The position numbers and the translations under genes were made by a program. Positions 30,950-39,019 of a stretch of 64,000 bases of DNA are shown piece by piece. The stretch comes from MWBF01 sp040772005 (GTDB lineage: Bacteria > Chloroflexota > Anaerolineae > CG2-30-64-16). The notes beneath the pieces were generated by a model that saw only the letters and a program-made list of their open reading frames with translations, was not told the origin of the DNA and did no database searches. Positions within the stretch are counted from its first letter, which is position 1; each line of letters begins with the position of its first letter. The stretch covers positions 62,001 to 126,000 of the forward strand of contig JAXGYZ010000012.1 of the NCBI GenBank assembly GCA_040772005.1. Direction: 5' to 3'.

Positions 30950-32358
30950 CCTACCCGCCTCAGCCCTTTGGGGTAATGGCTTTTGAGTCGGCCATCCACC
31001 CGCTTGCCCCAGCCGAGCGGGTAGCCATCGACCGTTACCAGCGTCCAGCCGTTCTCGCCCGCGCTTTCCAGCGTCTCCCCGCGCAGATAGCCCATCACCT
31101 CCGGCCCGTCCGCCGGGAAATCGGCCACGCGACGAGCCTGCCGGGCGTCCAGGCCGAGCGCCAGCGCATGGGACGGCTCGAACCGGTCCTTCTTGAATGC
31201 ACCCAGCCACCAGCCCCCATGCAGGAAGCGCAGTCCGGCCAGGTCGGGCAGGCCGGGCGAGGGTGCGTACAGGTAGGAGCCCGTGAGCGCAACGGTATCG
31301 GCCGGTGACTCTGCCAGCGCCTCTGCGACGAAAGCCCGGTATGCGGCCTCCATCGCCTTCGGCAGACGCTCCACGCGGCCGGGGCGCGGCGCGGCTTCCC
31401 GCTCTGCGTCTGCCCGGCGCACCAGCCGCGCCGCGAAGTGCCCCTCCCCGTCGATCCGGTGCGGCCAGAGGCGCACGGCATGGGCCAGCCGCGCATCGTG
31501 CTCGCCTGCGGGCAGCCAATCGGGCCGCCCCGGCTCGAATCCCGGCCGGCGCGGTGACTCAGGCAGGTCGAAGTCGGGGTGCGCGTTCAGGAAATGGGCG
31601 ACCGTGACCTCGTTTTCTTCGGGTGCAAAGGTGCAGGTGGAGTAGACCAGCCGCCCGCCCGGCCGCACGAGCCGCGCAGCGTGTGCGAGGATGCCCGCCT
31701 GCCGCGTCGCGCAGCCCGCCACCAGATCCGGCGCCCATTCCTGCCGCGCAGTCGCGCTTTTGCGCAGCATCCCCTCGCCGGAACAGGGCGCATCCACCAG
31801 CACCGCATCGAACCAGGCCCCGAACCGCTCCGCCAGGCGCTCCGGCGTCTCGTTGGTGATGGCCGCGTTGCGCACGCCGCAGCGTTCGAGGTTCTCGGCC
31901 AGGTCCCAGGCGCGGCGGCTGTGTATCTCGTTGGCGACCAATAGCCCCGCGCGCTGCAGGCGGGCCGCAATGTGCGTTGCCTTGCCGCCGGGCGCAGCCG
32001 AGAGGTCCAGCACGCGCTCGCCGGGCTGCGGGTCGAGCAGTTCGACCGGCGCCAGCGCGGACGGTTCCTGCAGGTAGTACAGCCCCGCAGCGTGATACGG
32101 GTGCTTGCCCGGCCGTCCCGCGGGTGATTCGTCGGTGTCTTGCAAGACGAACGCATCCGCTGACCACGGCACGGGTGCCAGCGCAAACGGCAGCCGCGCG
32201 GCCAGCTCCGCCGCCGACACCTTCAGCGTGTTGGCACGCAGCCCTGCGACAGGGGGCCGGTCGTAGCTGGCGGCGAACGCGCGGTACTCGGCGCTCTCCG
32301 GCCCGCCCAACAGCGCGGCCATCCGGTCCAGGAACGGCGGCGGCAGCAGATCGCGCAT
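30946..32358 (-). CDS. RsmF/NSUN-type RNA (cytosine-5)-methyltransferase
   Basis: From ATG 32358, 470 residues (GTG 32373 would overlap the ggt-like stop). The SAM domain has LDLSAAPGGKATHIA, the catalytic DAPCSGEGMLRK and the second Cys in YSTCTFAPEENE. A C-terminal PUA-like region (GWWLGAFKKDRFEPSHALAL, split) and a RsmF-B methyltransferase FTsJ-like tail with 'GYPLGWGKR' complete the YebU/RsmF plan for m5C in 16S rRNA. The stop overlaps the yqeB start by 4 nt. It is a housekeeping gene lodged in the Mo-hydroxylase region. Confidence 0.9.
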   Translation of the reverse strand: MRDLLPPPFLDRMAALLGGPESAEYRAFAASYDRPPVAGLRANTLKVSAAELAARLPFALAPVPWSADAFVLQDTDESPAGRPGKHPYHAAGLYYLQEPSALAPVELLDPQPGERVLDLSAAPGGKATHIAARLQRAGLLVANEIHSRRAWDLAENLERCGVRNAAITNETPERLAERFGAWFDAVLVDAPCSGEGMLRKSATARQEWAPDLVAGCATRQAGILAHAARLVRPGGRLVYSTCTFAPEENEVTVAHFLNAHPDFDLPESPRRPGFEPGRPDWLPAGEHDARLAHAVRLWPHRIDGEGHFAARLVRRADAEREAAPRPGRVERLPKAMEAAYRAFVAEALAESPADTVALTGSYLYAPSPGLPDLAGLRFLHGGWWLGAFKKDRFEPSHALALGLDARQARRVADFPADGPEVMGYLRGETLESAGENGWTLVTVDGYPLGWGKRVDGRLKSHYPKGLRRVG

Positions 32359-32363
32359 TGCGG

Positions 32364-33995
32364 CTACAGGCACATCGCGCAGCCGTCCGCGCGCGGGTCG
32401 CTGCCTGCGCAGAGGACGCCGGTTGCGGGGTCGCGCCGGATAATCTGCCCGCGACCGAAGGTGGCGCGGTCGTAGCCTGTCACCAGGGACACCCGGTGAC
32501 CCATGGCCGCGAGCCGGTCGAGCGTCGCGAGCGGGATGCCTTCCTCCAGTACGACGTGCCCGCCCGCGGCGCCGTCGGTGATGCAGAAGCGCGGCCGGTC
32601 GAGCGCGGCCTGCGGGTTCAGGCCGTCCTCCGCCAGCCCCACCACGACCTGCATGTGGCCCTGCGGCTGCATGAACCCGCCCATCACGCCGAGCGCGGCG
32701 TACAGACTGCCGTCGGCCTCACGCGTCGCCATCGCCGGGATGATGGTGTGATAGGGGCGCTTGCGCGGCGCCAGCGCGTTGGGATGGCGTGCGTCCAGGC
32801 TGAAGTTATGGCCTCGGTTCTGCAGCGTGAAGCCCCAGCCCGCGGGGACGATGCCCGTGCCGAACCCCATGTAGTTGCTGTTGATGAATGAGCAGGCGTT
32901 GCCGTCGCCGTCCACGGCGCAGAAGTAGACGGTATCCGATCCTGCGACCGGCGTGCCATGCTGCTGATCGATGGTCGCCCGCCGCGGGTCGATCAGCTTG
33001 CGCCGCGTCTCCGCATAGGACTTGGCGAGCAGGGCAGCCAGCGGTGCGGGGCTGAAGGCCGGGTCGGCCACATACCAGCGTGCATCGGCAAAGGCCAGCC
33101 GCATGGCCTCGATGGTCAGGTGGAGGCGTTCCGGCGCGAGGGGGTCGAGCGCAGCCAGGTCGTACCCTTCGAGGATATTGAGGGCCAGCAGCGCGGCCAG
33201 TCCCTGCCCGTTGGGCGGACACTCCCAGATGCGCAGGCCGCGATACGTGGTGCTGATGGGCTGCTCCCACGTGCTCGTGTGCGCAGCCAGGTCCTCCACG
33301 GTCATGCAGCCGCCCGCGGCCTGGAGCACTGCGGCGATGGCCTCCGCAATCGGGCCCTCGTAATAGGCGCGCTTGCCGCCCTCCGCGACGGCGCGCAGCG
33401 TGCGGGCCAGGCCCGGGTTGCGGAAGAGTTCGCCCGCGCGCGGCCCGCGGCCGTCCAGCGTCAGCTCCAGCCCGCCCGGCGCGGTGCGCAACTGCCGCTC
33501 CGCGCCCCGCTGCCAGAAGTACGCCGTGAGCGGCGCGACAGGAAACCCTTCCTCCGCCAGCCGGATGGCCGGCGCAAGGATGCGGGCGAGGGGCAGGCGC
33601 CCGTGCCGCTCGACCAGGTCACACCAGCCCGCACAGGCGCCGGGCACGGTGACGGTGTGCGCGTGGTAAGGCGGCAGCTCGTGATTGAAACCTTCTGCCG
33701 CCAGCCGTTCGAGCGTCAGGCCCGCGGGCGCGCGGCCCGACCCATTGAGCGCGCTGATGTGGCCGGTCTGTGCATCGTAGAAGAGCGCGAAGCAGTCGCC
33801 GCCGATGCCGGTGGAGGTCGGTTCGGTGACGTTGAGCGCGGCCGCGGTGGCGACCGCCGCATCCGCCGCGTTGCCGCCTGCGGCCAGCACTTCCAGCCCG
33901 GCTGCCACGGCGAGCGGCTGCGACGCCGCAACCATGCCGCGGCGTCCGTAGACCGGTGAGCGGCGGGAAAGGAACTCAGGCAATGGGTCAGACAT
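32364..33995 (-). CDS. Gamma-glutamyltransferase-family Ntn hydrolase
   Basis: The 543-residue pro-enzyme has the GGT fold: GGNAADAAVATAAALNV at the start, GSGRAPAG, and the autocleavage/catalytic threonine in VAGSDTVYFCAVDGDGNACSFINS (T of SDTV; residues about 350-372). It lacks a signal peptide. The DTVYF form is shared by cytosolic GGT-like enzymes including HpxW, the oxamate amidohydrolase of ureide degradation; because the gene lies in a purine/ureide-type locus, that activity is a plausible alternative to glutathione hydrolysis. The GT39-like gene upstream overlaps its start by 1 nt. Confidence 0.87.
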   Translation of the reverse strand: MSDPLPEFLSRRSPVYGRRGMVAASQPLAVAAGLEVLAAGGNAADAAVATAAALNVTEPTSTGIGGDCFALFYDAQTGHISALNGSGRAPAGLTLERLAAEGFNHELPPYHAHTVTVPGACAGWCDLVERHGRLPLARILAPAIRLAEEGFPVAPLTAYFWQRGAERQLRTAPGGLELTLDGRGPRAGELFRNPGLARTLRAVAEGGKRAYYEGPIAEAIAAVLQAAGGCMTVEDLAAHTSTWEQPISTTYRGLRIWECPPNGQGLAALLALNILEGYDLAALDPLAPERLHLTIEAMRLAFADARWYVADPAFSPAPLAALLAKSYAETRRKLIDPRRATIDQQHGTPVAGSDTVYFCAVDGDGNACSFINSNYMGFGTGIVPAGWGFTLQNRGHNFSLDARHPNALAPRKRPYHTIIPAMATREADGSLYAALGVMGGFMQPQGHMQVVVGLAEDGLNPQAALDRPRFCITDGAAGGHVVLEEGIPLATLDRLAAMGHRVSLVTGYDRATFGRGQIIRRDPATGVLCAGSDPRADGCAMCL

Positions 33996-35599
33996 CAGGG
34001 CACTCCGTGTATGCGCACCTCGTAGCCGCCATCGGTGAACACCATAACCGGCTCGAACGCGCTGAATAAGGCCTCGTACTGCGCCAGGGCCGCGGCCGTG
34101 TTGACCGGGTCGGCGTAGAATCGCCGGAACATGCGCTGGCTGAAGACGAGATAGTCATAACCCTCGGCTACATACCATTCCGGCGGATGGTCGTTGAGCT
34201 TGTAGAAGCCCTGAATCGAGAATTTCTGTGGGTCGATCCAGGGGGAGTATGACTCGACGCCGATGCGCGCGCCCGGCGGCAGATTCGCATCGATCCATGT
34301 GCGCGCGATGTCCAGACCGTCGGGGGTCGTCAGGCGGAGCGCCTCGCGCACCGTCCCGACGAGGGGCACGGCGAGGATGACGACAACCAGCGCCGCGACC
34401 GCAGCCCACTGCGTGCGTCTGGCGCCCGAATCACCCTGAGCGGGCAGGCGGCTCAACCCCACTGGCGGCGCAGCGTGAGTCCAGGGATGCTCTCCGGTCG
34501 GCGTCAGCGCGGCGACGAGCGCGGCTGCGAGCAGCGCCAACAGCGGCGCAAGCGGCACGGCGGTCCGCTCGAAGTGCACGGTGAACGCGCCGATGAACAG
34601 GAGGTAGGCGAGCGCGGTCGCAGCAACCATGATGACGCCCCGCTGCCGGCGATAGACACCCCACAGCGCGCCCGCGGCGGCCAGCGCCAGCACCGGCCCG
34701 TCGGTCTGCCAGAAATAGGTCACATACCAGGCCAGCGAGCCGCCCGTCACACCGGCGTGGCCGCCCGTGTAATGGCGCACATCGATCAGCGCGCCGTCGA
34801 GGAAAGCCTGCGTATCGAAGAGGGCATACGGGGTGGTGAGCAGGAAGGTGAGCACGGAGATCGCGCCGGCTGCAACCCAGCGCCAGTCCCGCAGCCCCCA
34901 GCGACCCTTACGCAGGAAGTGAGCCAGGACGATGGCCAGAGCGAAGGGCGCCGTATTGTATTTCATGCCGACAGCCAGGCCCAGCGCCACGCCTGACAGG
35001 ACATAATCGCGCCAGCGGCCGCGCTCGTAGATGAGCCACGCGCCGGCCACGGTCAGGGTTGTGAAGAGCGTCATCGGCCCATCCGGGGCCATGAAACGAT
35101 CATGCGTGACCAGGACGGGCGAGACGGCCGCGAGGAGCGCGGCGAACGTCGCGGCGGAGAGGCGTCCGGTCAGCCGCTGCGCGATGAAGAAGGTCAGCGC
35201 AACCGTCCCGCAGCCCGCCGCGACCGAGAAGAGCCGCCCGCCCAGCAGCAGGCCAGCCAACGCCAGCTTGCCGGAGCCGCCGATCAGCAGGACTGGCTCG
35301 GCCAGGTCGGCCAGGCTGCCGAACGCGCCCAGCAGCCGGCCCACCCCGTAGTAGGCCAGATAGATGGCCGCATTGATGTAGTAGTAGAGCGACGGGTAGA
35401 TGAAGTCGTGCGGGTTCGGGTCGCCGGTCTTGACCATCTTCAGGACCGCGAAGATCCAGAAGGGTTCATCCGGGTGTTCGAGGTAGGGCAGGCCGAACGT
35501 GATGGCCCAGAGCCGCAGCCCCAGCGCAACGCCCAGCGTGCCCGCGAGCACCCACAGGCTGCGCGGCGCGCGGGGTGCTTCGACGTGGCCGCCGTTCAA
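33995..35599 (-). CDS. GT39/PMT-2-type membrane glycosyltransferase-like protein
   Basis: The 534-residue protein has about 12 hydrophobic segments and the ArnT/PMT-type first loop HPDEPFW after helix 1, with an acidic pair typical of lipid-linked sugar transferases, then HDRFMAPDGPM in a later loop. The C-terminal 110 residues are soluble (ARTWIDANLPPGARIGVESY, then FTDGGYEVRIH). It likely transfers a sugar from a polyprenyl-phosphate donor outside the membrane. The start is TTG 35599, overlapping the stop of the pyrophosphatase-like gene; a later start is possible. Confidence 0.82.
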   Translation of the reverse strand: MNGGHVEAPRAPRSLWVLAGTLGVALGLRLWAITFGLPYLEHPDEPFWIFAVLKMVKTGDPNPHDFIYPSLYYYINAAIYLAYYGVGRLLGAFGSLADLAEPVLLIGGSGKLALAGLLLGGRLFSVAAGCGTVALTFFIAQRLTGRLSAATFAALLAAVSPVLVTHDRFMAPDGPMTLFTTLTVAGAWLIYERGRWRDYVLSGVALGLAVGMKYNTAPFALAIVLAHFLRKGRWGLRDWRWVAAGAISVLTFLLTTPYALFDTQAFLDGALIDVRHYTGGHAGVTGGSLAWYVTYFWQTDGPVLALAAAGALWGVYRRQRGVIMVAATALAYLLFIGAFTVHFERTAVPLAPLLALLAAALVAALTPTGEHPWTHAAPPVGLSRLPAQGDSGARRTQWAAVAALVVVILAVPLVGTVREALRLTTPDGLDIARTWIDANLPPGARIGVESYSPWIDPQKFSIQGFYKLNDHPPEWYVAEGYDYLVFSQRMFRRFYADPVNTAAALAQYEALFSAFEPVMVFTDGGYEVRIHGVP

Positions 35600-35952
35600 G
35601 TGGGCCTCGCGATGAGGATGGCCGACTGGCGCCCGACATTGTGCGTTGCCAGGATCCGGCAGGCTTCGTCGGGCGTGCAGTTCAGCAGGAGCTTGAGCTC
35701 CGTGTCGCGCTTGACCAGGTCAACGTTGACCACGATCGCGGTCACGCGCATGTCGTCCTCCGTCGTCAGGCTGCCGCGCCAGACGTCGATGCCATCGCCA
35801 TCGGCCGCGCGCGTGCCCGCGAGGTAGCCGTAGTCGAGCGGGTAGACGAACTCCGGATAGCGCGGGTGACGGCTGCCTGCCGGCCGGTCGATCACGACCG
35901 TGCTGATGCGCACCAGCTCGTCCAGCCGCTCCCAGAACTCAGGCGTATTCAT
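35596..35952 (-). CDS. Small inorganic-pyrophosphatase-like protein
   Basis: The 118-residue protein contains HPRYPEFVYPLDYGYLAGT followed by DGDGIDVWRG, close to the Family I pyrophosphatase patterns YPxxYGY and DxDPxD, and ends with an NVGRQ-A-LI strand. Full PPases are about 165-175 residues with a DGDPLDV motif; here the second Asp of the metal triad is Ile (DGIDVW) and the protein is shorter, so it is a divergent, possibly non-canonical member. It overlaps the downstream membrane-protein start by 4 nt. Confidence 0.75.
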   Translation of the reverse strand: MNTPEFWERLDELVRISTVVIDRPAGSRHPRYPEFVYPLDYGYLAGTRAADGDGIDVWRGSLTTEDDMRVTAIVVNVDLVKRDTELKLLLNCTPDEACRILATHNVGRQSAILIARPT

Positions 35953-36000
35953 GGATGTCGACCTCGAAGCAGTACAGGCACGTCGTTTCGCCTGTATTGT

Positions 36001-36579
36001 CTAGCTGTGCTCTCCCACGATGATGTCGGCCAGCCGCCGTTTCGGGACATGGTGGATGCTCTGTGCATCGCGCCAGTACTTGATGTCGCCATCGGGTCCG
36101 ACCTCGTCCAGCACGACGGTCTCCGCGGGCACGCCGAGCGCAACGACATGGAGGATGTCGTAGTTCTCCGGGATGCCCAGGATGGTGCGCACCTTGCCGC
36201 GCTCGACCGAGCCGAGGATGCAGCCGCCCAGCCCGCGCTCCACCGCGCCGAGCAGCAGGTTCTGTAGGGCCAAGCCCTCATCCACTGCCGCGGCCTGACC
36301 GTGGCCCTTCTCTGCCAGGACGACCACATATGCACTGGGCCGCTCCCCTTCGTCGGGGCCGGGCCAATCGGTGAGATACCCTGCCCAGGCGAGACAGGGG
36401 TAGATGGCCGCGTTCGTGTCCCGGTCGCAGCAGAGGACGTAGCGCAAGGGCTGGCCGTTGCGCGCGGACCCTGACAGGCGCGCCAGGTCCACCAGCTCGC
36501 GCAAGGTGTCGAGCGTGACAGGTTCGGATTCACGGAAGCGGCGATAACTGCGGTTACGACGGACAAGTTCTTCGATCAC
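36001..36579 (-). CDS. Nitroreductase-family FMN oxidoreductase
   Basis: GTG 36579 follows aaggagga by 4 nt (the SD spans the stop of the upstream molybdopterin-subunit gene), giving 192 residues. The N-terminal RRNRSYRRFRE is the FMN phosphate-binding motif, with DLARLSGSARNGQPLRY and the late helix GLALQNLLLGAVERGLGGCILG forming the nitroreductase fold. It binds FMN as a dimer and uses NAD(P)H; the substrate is unknown. Tight coupling to the Mo-hydroxylase gene suggests a linked redox step. Confidence 0.88.
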   Translation of the reverse strand: MIEELVRRNRSYRRFRESEPVTLDTLRELVDLARLSGSARNGQPLRYVLCCDRDTNAAIYPCLAWAGYLTDWPGPDEGERPSAYVVVLAEKGHGQAAAVDEGLALQNLLLGAVERGLGGCILGSVERGKVRTILGIPENYDILHVVALGVPAETVVLDEVGPDGDIKYWRDAQSIHHVPKRRLADIIVGEHS

Positions 36580-36589
36580 GATTTCCTCC

Positions 36590-38920
36590 TTATTTCGACC
36601 GTTCATGCAATCCCCGCCACACGCGTTCGGGCGTCAGCGGGAACTCCGTAAAGCGTACGCGCGTGGCGTCGTAAACGGCCGCGGCGACGGCCGCCGCGAC
36701 CGGCAGGTAGGGCATCTCGGCCATGCCGCGCGCACCCCACGGCCCGTTCGGGTCCGGCACTTCGACGATAATCGAGTCGAGACGGGCGGGCACATCCAGC
36801 ACGGTCGGAATCAGATAGGTGCTGAGCCGATTGGTGAGCACCTGCCCGTCGCGCGTCCGCCAGTCCTCCATGAGCGTGTAGCCGAGCGCCTGCACCACCG
36901 CGCCTTCGATCTGCCCCGTCACCTGCTGCGGGTTGAGCGCCCGGCCCACGTCGTCCGCGCTGATGAACCGCTCCACACGCACCTCGCCGGTGTCCATGTC
37001 CACCGCGACCTGGCACGCCTGCGCCACATAGCCGTAGGCGAAGTTCGGCTGGCCCTGGCCGGTGTCGTGGTCCAGCCGGGTCGTCTTGGGCGCGAGATAG
37101 ACGTACTCCGCTACCGCGGGCCGGTCCTCGTTGCACCACTTTGCCAGCGCGGCCTCTGCCGCGCCGCGCACGGCGTTGCCCGCCATGTAGGTCAGCCGCG
37201 AGGCCGACGCGCTGCCCGAGTCGCCCATGCGCGCCGTGTCGGACGTGATCGTGCGCATGCGCTCGAACGGGATGCCGAGCGTCTCCGCCGCGGCCTGGGC
37301 CATGACGGTGTGATGCCCCTGGCCCACGTCCGCGCCCGCGATGAAGAGGGTGGCCTCCTCGATCTCGGTGCCCCCGCGCAGCTCCACGCGCGCGTACGAG
37401 TTCTCCTGGTAGCCGAAGCTGAAGCCCACGTTCTTGAACCCCGCCGCGAAGCCGATCCCGCGCCGGATATTAGCCACAGAGGTCGCAGAGGGCTCAGAGA
37501 TCATTTGAGGTTGTGAGAACGGTCTGCTTTGCGGGTTGAGGCTCCCACTATCGTCTCTCAAGACCTCAGTGACCTCTGTGCTCTCTGTGGCTATCCGCGT
37601 GGGCCGGTGCCAGCGGCCGGCAGGGTCCTGCGTCCAGCCGACCGCGGTCGCCGCGGCGATGATCGTCTCGGTCAGCCCGACGCCGCCCGGGATGGGCGTG
37701 CCGGTCGATAGTAGCTTCTCGTCCGTGAGCACGTTGCGCAGGCGCAGCTCGACCGGGTCCATGCCGAGCGCTTCGGCCAGCCGGTCCATCTGGCTCTCCG
37801 CGGCAAAGTGGCCCTGCGGTCCGCCGAACCCGCGGAACGCCGCCCCCGGCACATTGTTTGTGTAAACGGCGCAGGTGTCCACCGCAACGTGCGGGATCTC
37901 GTACGGGCCCGTGCAGGTGAGCGTCGTGTTGCCCAGCACCTTGTTGCTGGTGTACATATACGCGCCGCCGTCCGCGACCACGCGCACCTCCGCCGCGGTC
38001 AGCGTGCCGTCGCGGCGCGCGCCCCAGCGGGTGTAAATCGTCATCGCGTGGCGCTTGCCGTGGCCGATGATGGACTCTTCGCGCGTCCAGATGGTCTTGA
38101 CAGGTCGGTGGATGCCGCGCTGCGCCAGCCGCCAAACGGCCAGCGCCAGCGTGATCTGGACCGACATATCCTCGCGGCCCCCGAACGCACCGCCGATGGC
38201 CGGGTAGATGACGCGGACCTGATCGACCGGCAGGTCGAGCGCATGGGCAATCGCCTCGCGGTCCGCATGCGTCCACTGGCCCGCGACCTCCACGGTGACG
38301 CGGCCGGCCTCATCGAAGTATGCCACGCCCGCCTCCGGCTGGAGATAGGCGTGCTCCTGCACCGGCGTCTGGTAGACATCCTCGACTACGACATCCGCCG
38401 CGCGGAATCCCGCGTCCAGGTCGCCCTTGCGGATGCGGTAGCTGTACGCGATGTTGTCGGCGCAGTGTGGATGAAGCTGCGGCGCGCCGGGCTGCATGGC
38501 CTCCTCCGGTTCCAGCAGCAGGGGCAGGTCCTCCCATTCGACGCGGATGAGCTTGAGCGCGGCGCGCGCCTGCGCCTCCGTCTCTGCGACGACGAGCGCG
38601 ACCTGGTCGCCGACGAAGCGCACGATGTCCGCGCCGGCCTTGCCCGACCCGGGCCCGCATAGCACCGGTTGGTCCTTGATTTGCAGGCCGTACTCGTTGA
38701 CCGGCACATCCGCGGCGGTAAATATCGCGACGACGCCCGGCGCGGTTGCCGCAGCCGTGACGTCCAGGCTGACGACGCGGGCGTGCGGCCGGCCCGCGAA
38801 CAATGTCGCCATGTGGAGCATATCGGGCCGGCTGATATCGCCCGGATAGAGCGTGCGGCCCGTGACCTTGCCGGCCGCGTCGCTGCGCGGGATGCTCTGA
38901 CCGATGGAGGATTGGTTCAT
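36590..38920 (-). CDS. xdhA: Xanthine-dehydrogenase-type molybdopterin subunit (copy 1), with in-frame repeat insertion
   Basis: From ATG 38920, 776 residues. Moco-binding and active-site marks: GAFGGREDMSVQ (glutamine-loop region), GAAFRGFGGPQ, ADVGQGHHTV and the catalytic glutamate in GARGMAEMPYLP. The protein binds the Mo cofactor and hydroxylates a purine-like or heterocyclic substrate; the fused FAD/Fe-S subunit lies just upstream. About 42 residues (IATESTEVTEV ... SATSVAN) before the RRGIGFAAGF strand are encoded by a palindromic repeat (37472-37592) and have no family counterpart; the frame stays open through it. The enzyme is a candidate selenium-dependent Mo hydroxylase because YqeB/YqeC are present. 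Confidence 0.92.
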   Translation of the reverse strand: MNQSSIGQSIPRSDAAGKVTGRTLYPGDISRPDMLHMATLFAGRPHARVVSLDVTAAATAPGVVAIFTAADVPVNEYGLQIKDQPVLCGPGSGKAGADIVRFVGDQVALVVAETEAQARAALKLIRVEWEDLPLLLEPEEAMQPGAPQLHPHCADNIAYSYRIRKGDLDAGFRAADVVVEDVYQTPVQEHAYLQPEAGVAYFDEAGRVTVEVAGQWTHADREAIAHALDLPVDQVRVIYPAIGGAFGGREDMSVQITLALAVWRLAQRGIHRPVKTIWTREESIIGHGKRHAMTIYTRWGARRDGTLTAAEVRVVADGGAYMYTSNKVLGNTTLTCTGPYEIPHVAVDTCAVYTNNVPGAAFRGFGGPQGHFAAESQMDRLAEALGMDPVELRLRNVLTDEKLLSTGTPIPGGVGLTETIIAAATAVGWTQDPAGRWHRPTRIATESTEVTEVLRDDSGSLNPQSRPFSQPQMISEPSATSVANIRRGIGFAAGFKNVGFSFGYQENSYARVELRGGTEIEEATLFIAGADVGQGHHTVMAQAAAETLGIPFERMRTITSDTARMGDSGSASASRLTYMAGNAVRGAAEAALAKWCNEDRPAVAEYVYLAPKTTRLDHDTGQGQPNFAYGYVAQACQVAVDMDTGEVRVERFISADDVGRALNPQQVTGQIEGAVVQALGYTLMEDWRTRDGQVLTNRLSTYLIPTVLDVPARLDSIIVEVPDPNGPWGARGMAEMPYLPVAAAVAAAVYDATRVRFTEFPLTPERVWRGLHERSK
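37472..37592. repeat. ccacagagg palindrome inserted in frame in the xdhA-like gene
   Basis: Left arm agccacagaggtcgcagagg (from 37472) and right arm cctctgtgctctctgtggct (to 37592) are imperfect inverted repeats made of 'ccacagag'-type units, around a central stem ending tgaga/tctca. The 121 bp reads through in frame on the minus strand and adds about 40 residues to the molybdopterin subunit. Confidence 0.8.
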
Positions 38921-38945
38921 AAACAGCACCGTAGAAAACTTAGCG

Positions 38946-39019
38946 AACCACGGAAGACGCGGAGCACGCGGAAGTCAAGATAAGTTTTGGTTTCCGCGCA
39001 CTCCGCTTCTTCCGTGGTT
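38946..39019. repeat. accacgga palindrome between the Mo-hydroxylase subunits
   Basis: The 28-bp arms 38946-38973 (aaccacggaagacgcggagc...) and 38992-39019 are inverted repeats with three mismatches. The right arm supplies the TAA stop of the fused FAD/Fe-S gene. Same family as 53988-54061. Confidence 0.8.

Noticed and set aside
30949..31519. N-terminal extension of yqeB
   Set aside because: Overlaps the RsmF-like gene in another frame; ATG 30949 starts at the conserved NAD-loop region.
36590..38920. Selenocysteine in the Mo subunit
   Set aside because: No in-frame TGA is present; YqeB-type systems use a labile selenium ligand, not Sec.
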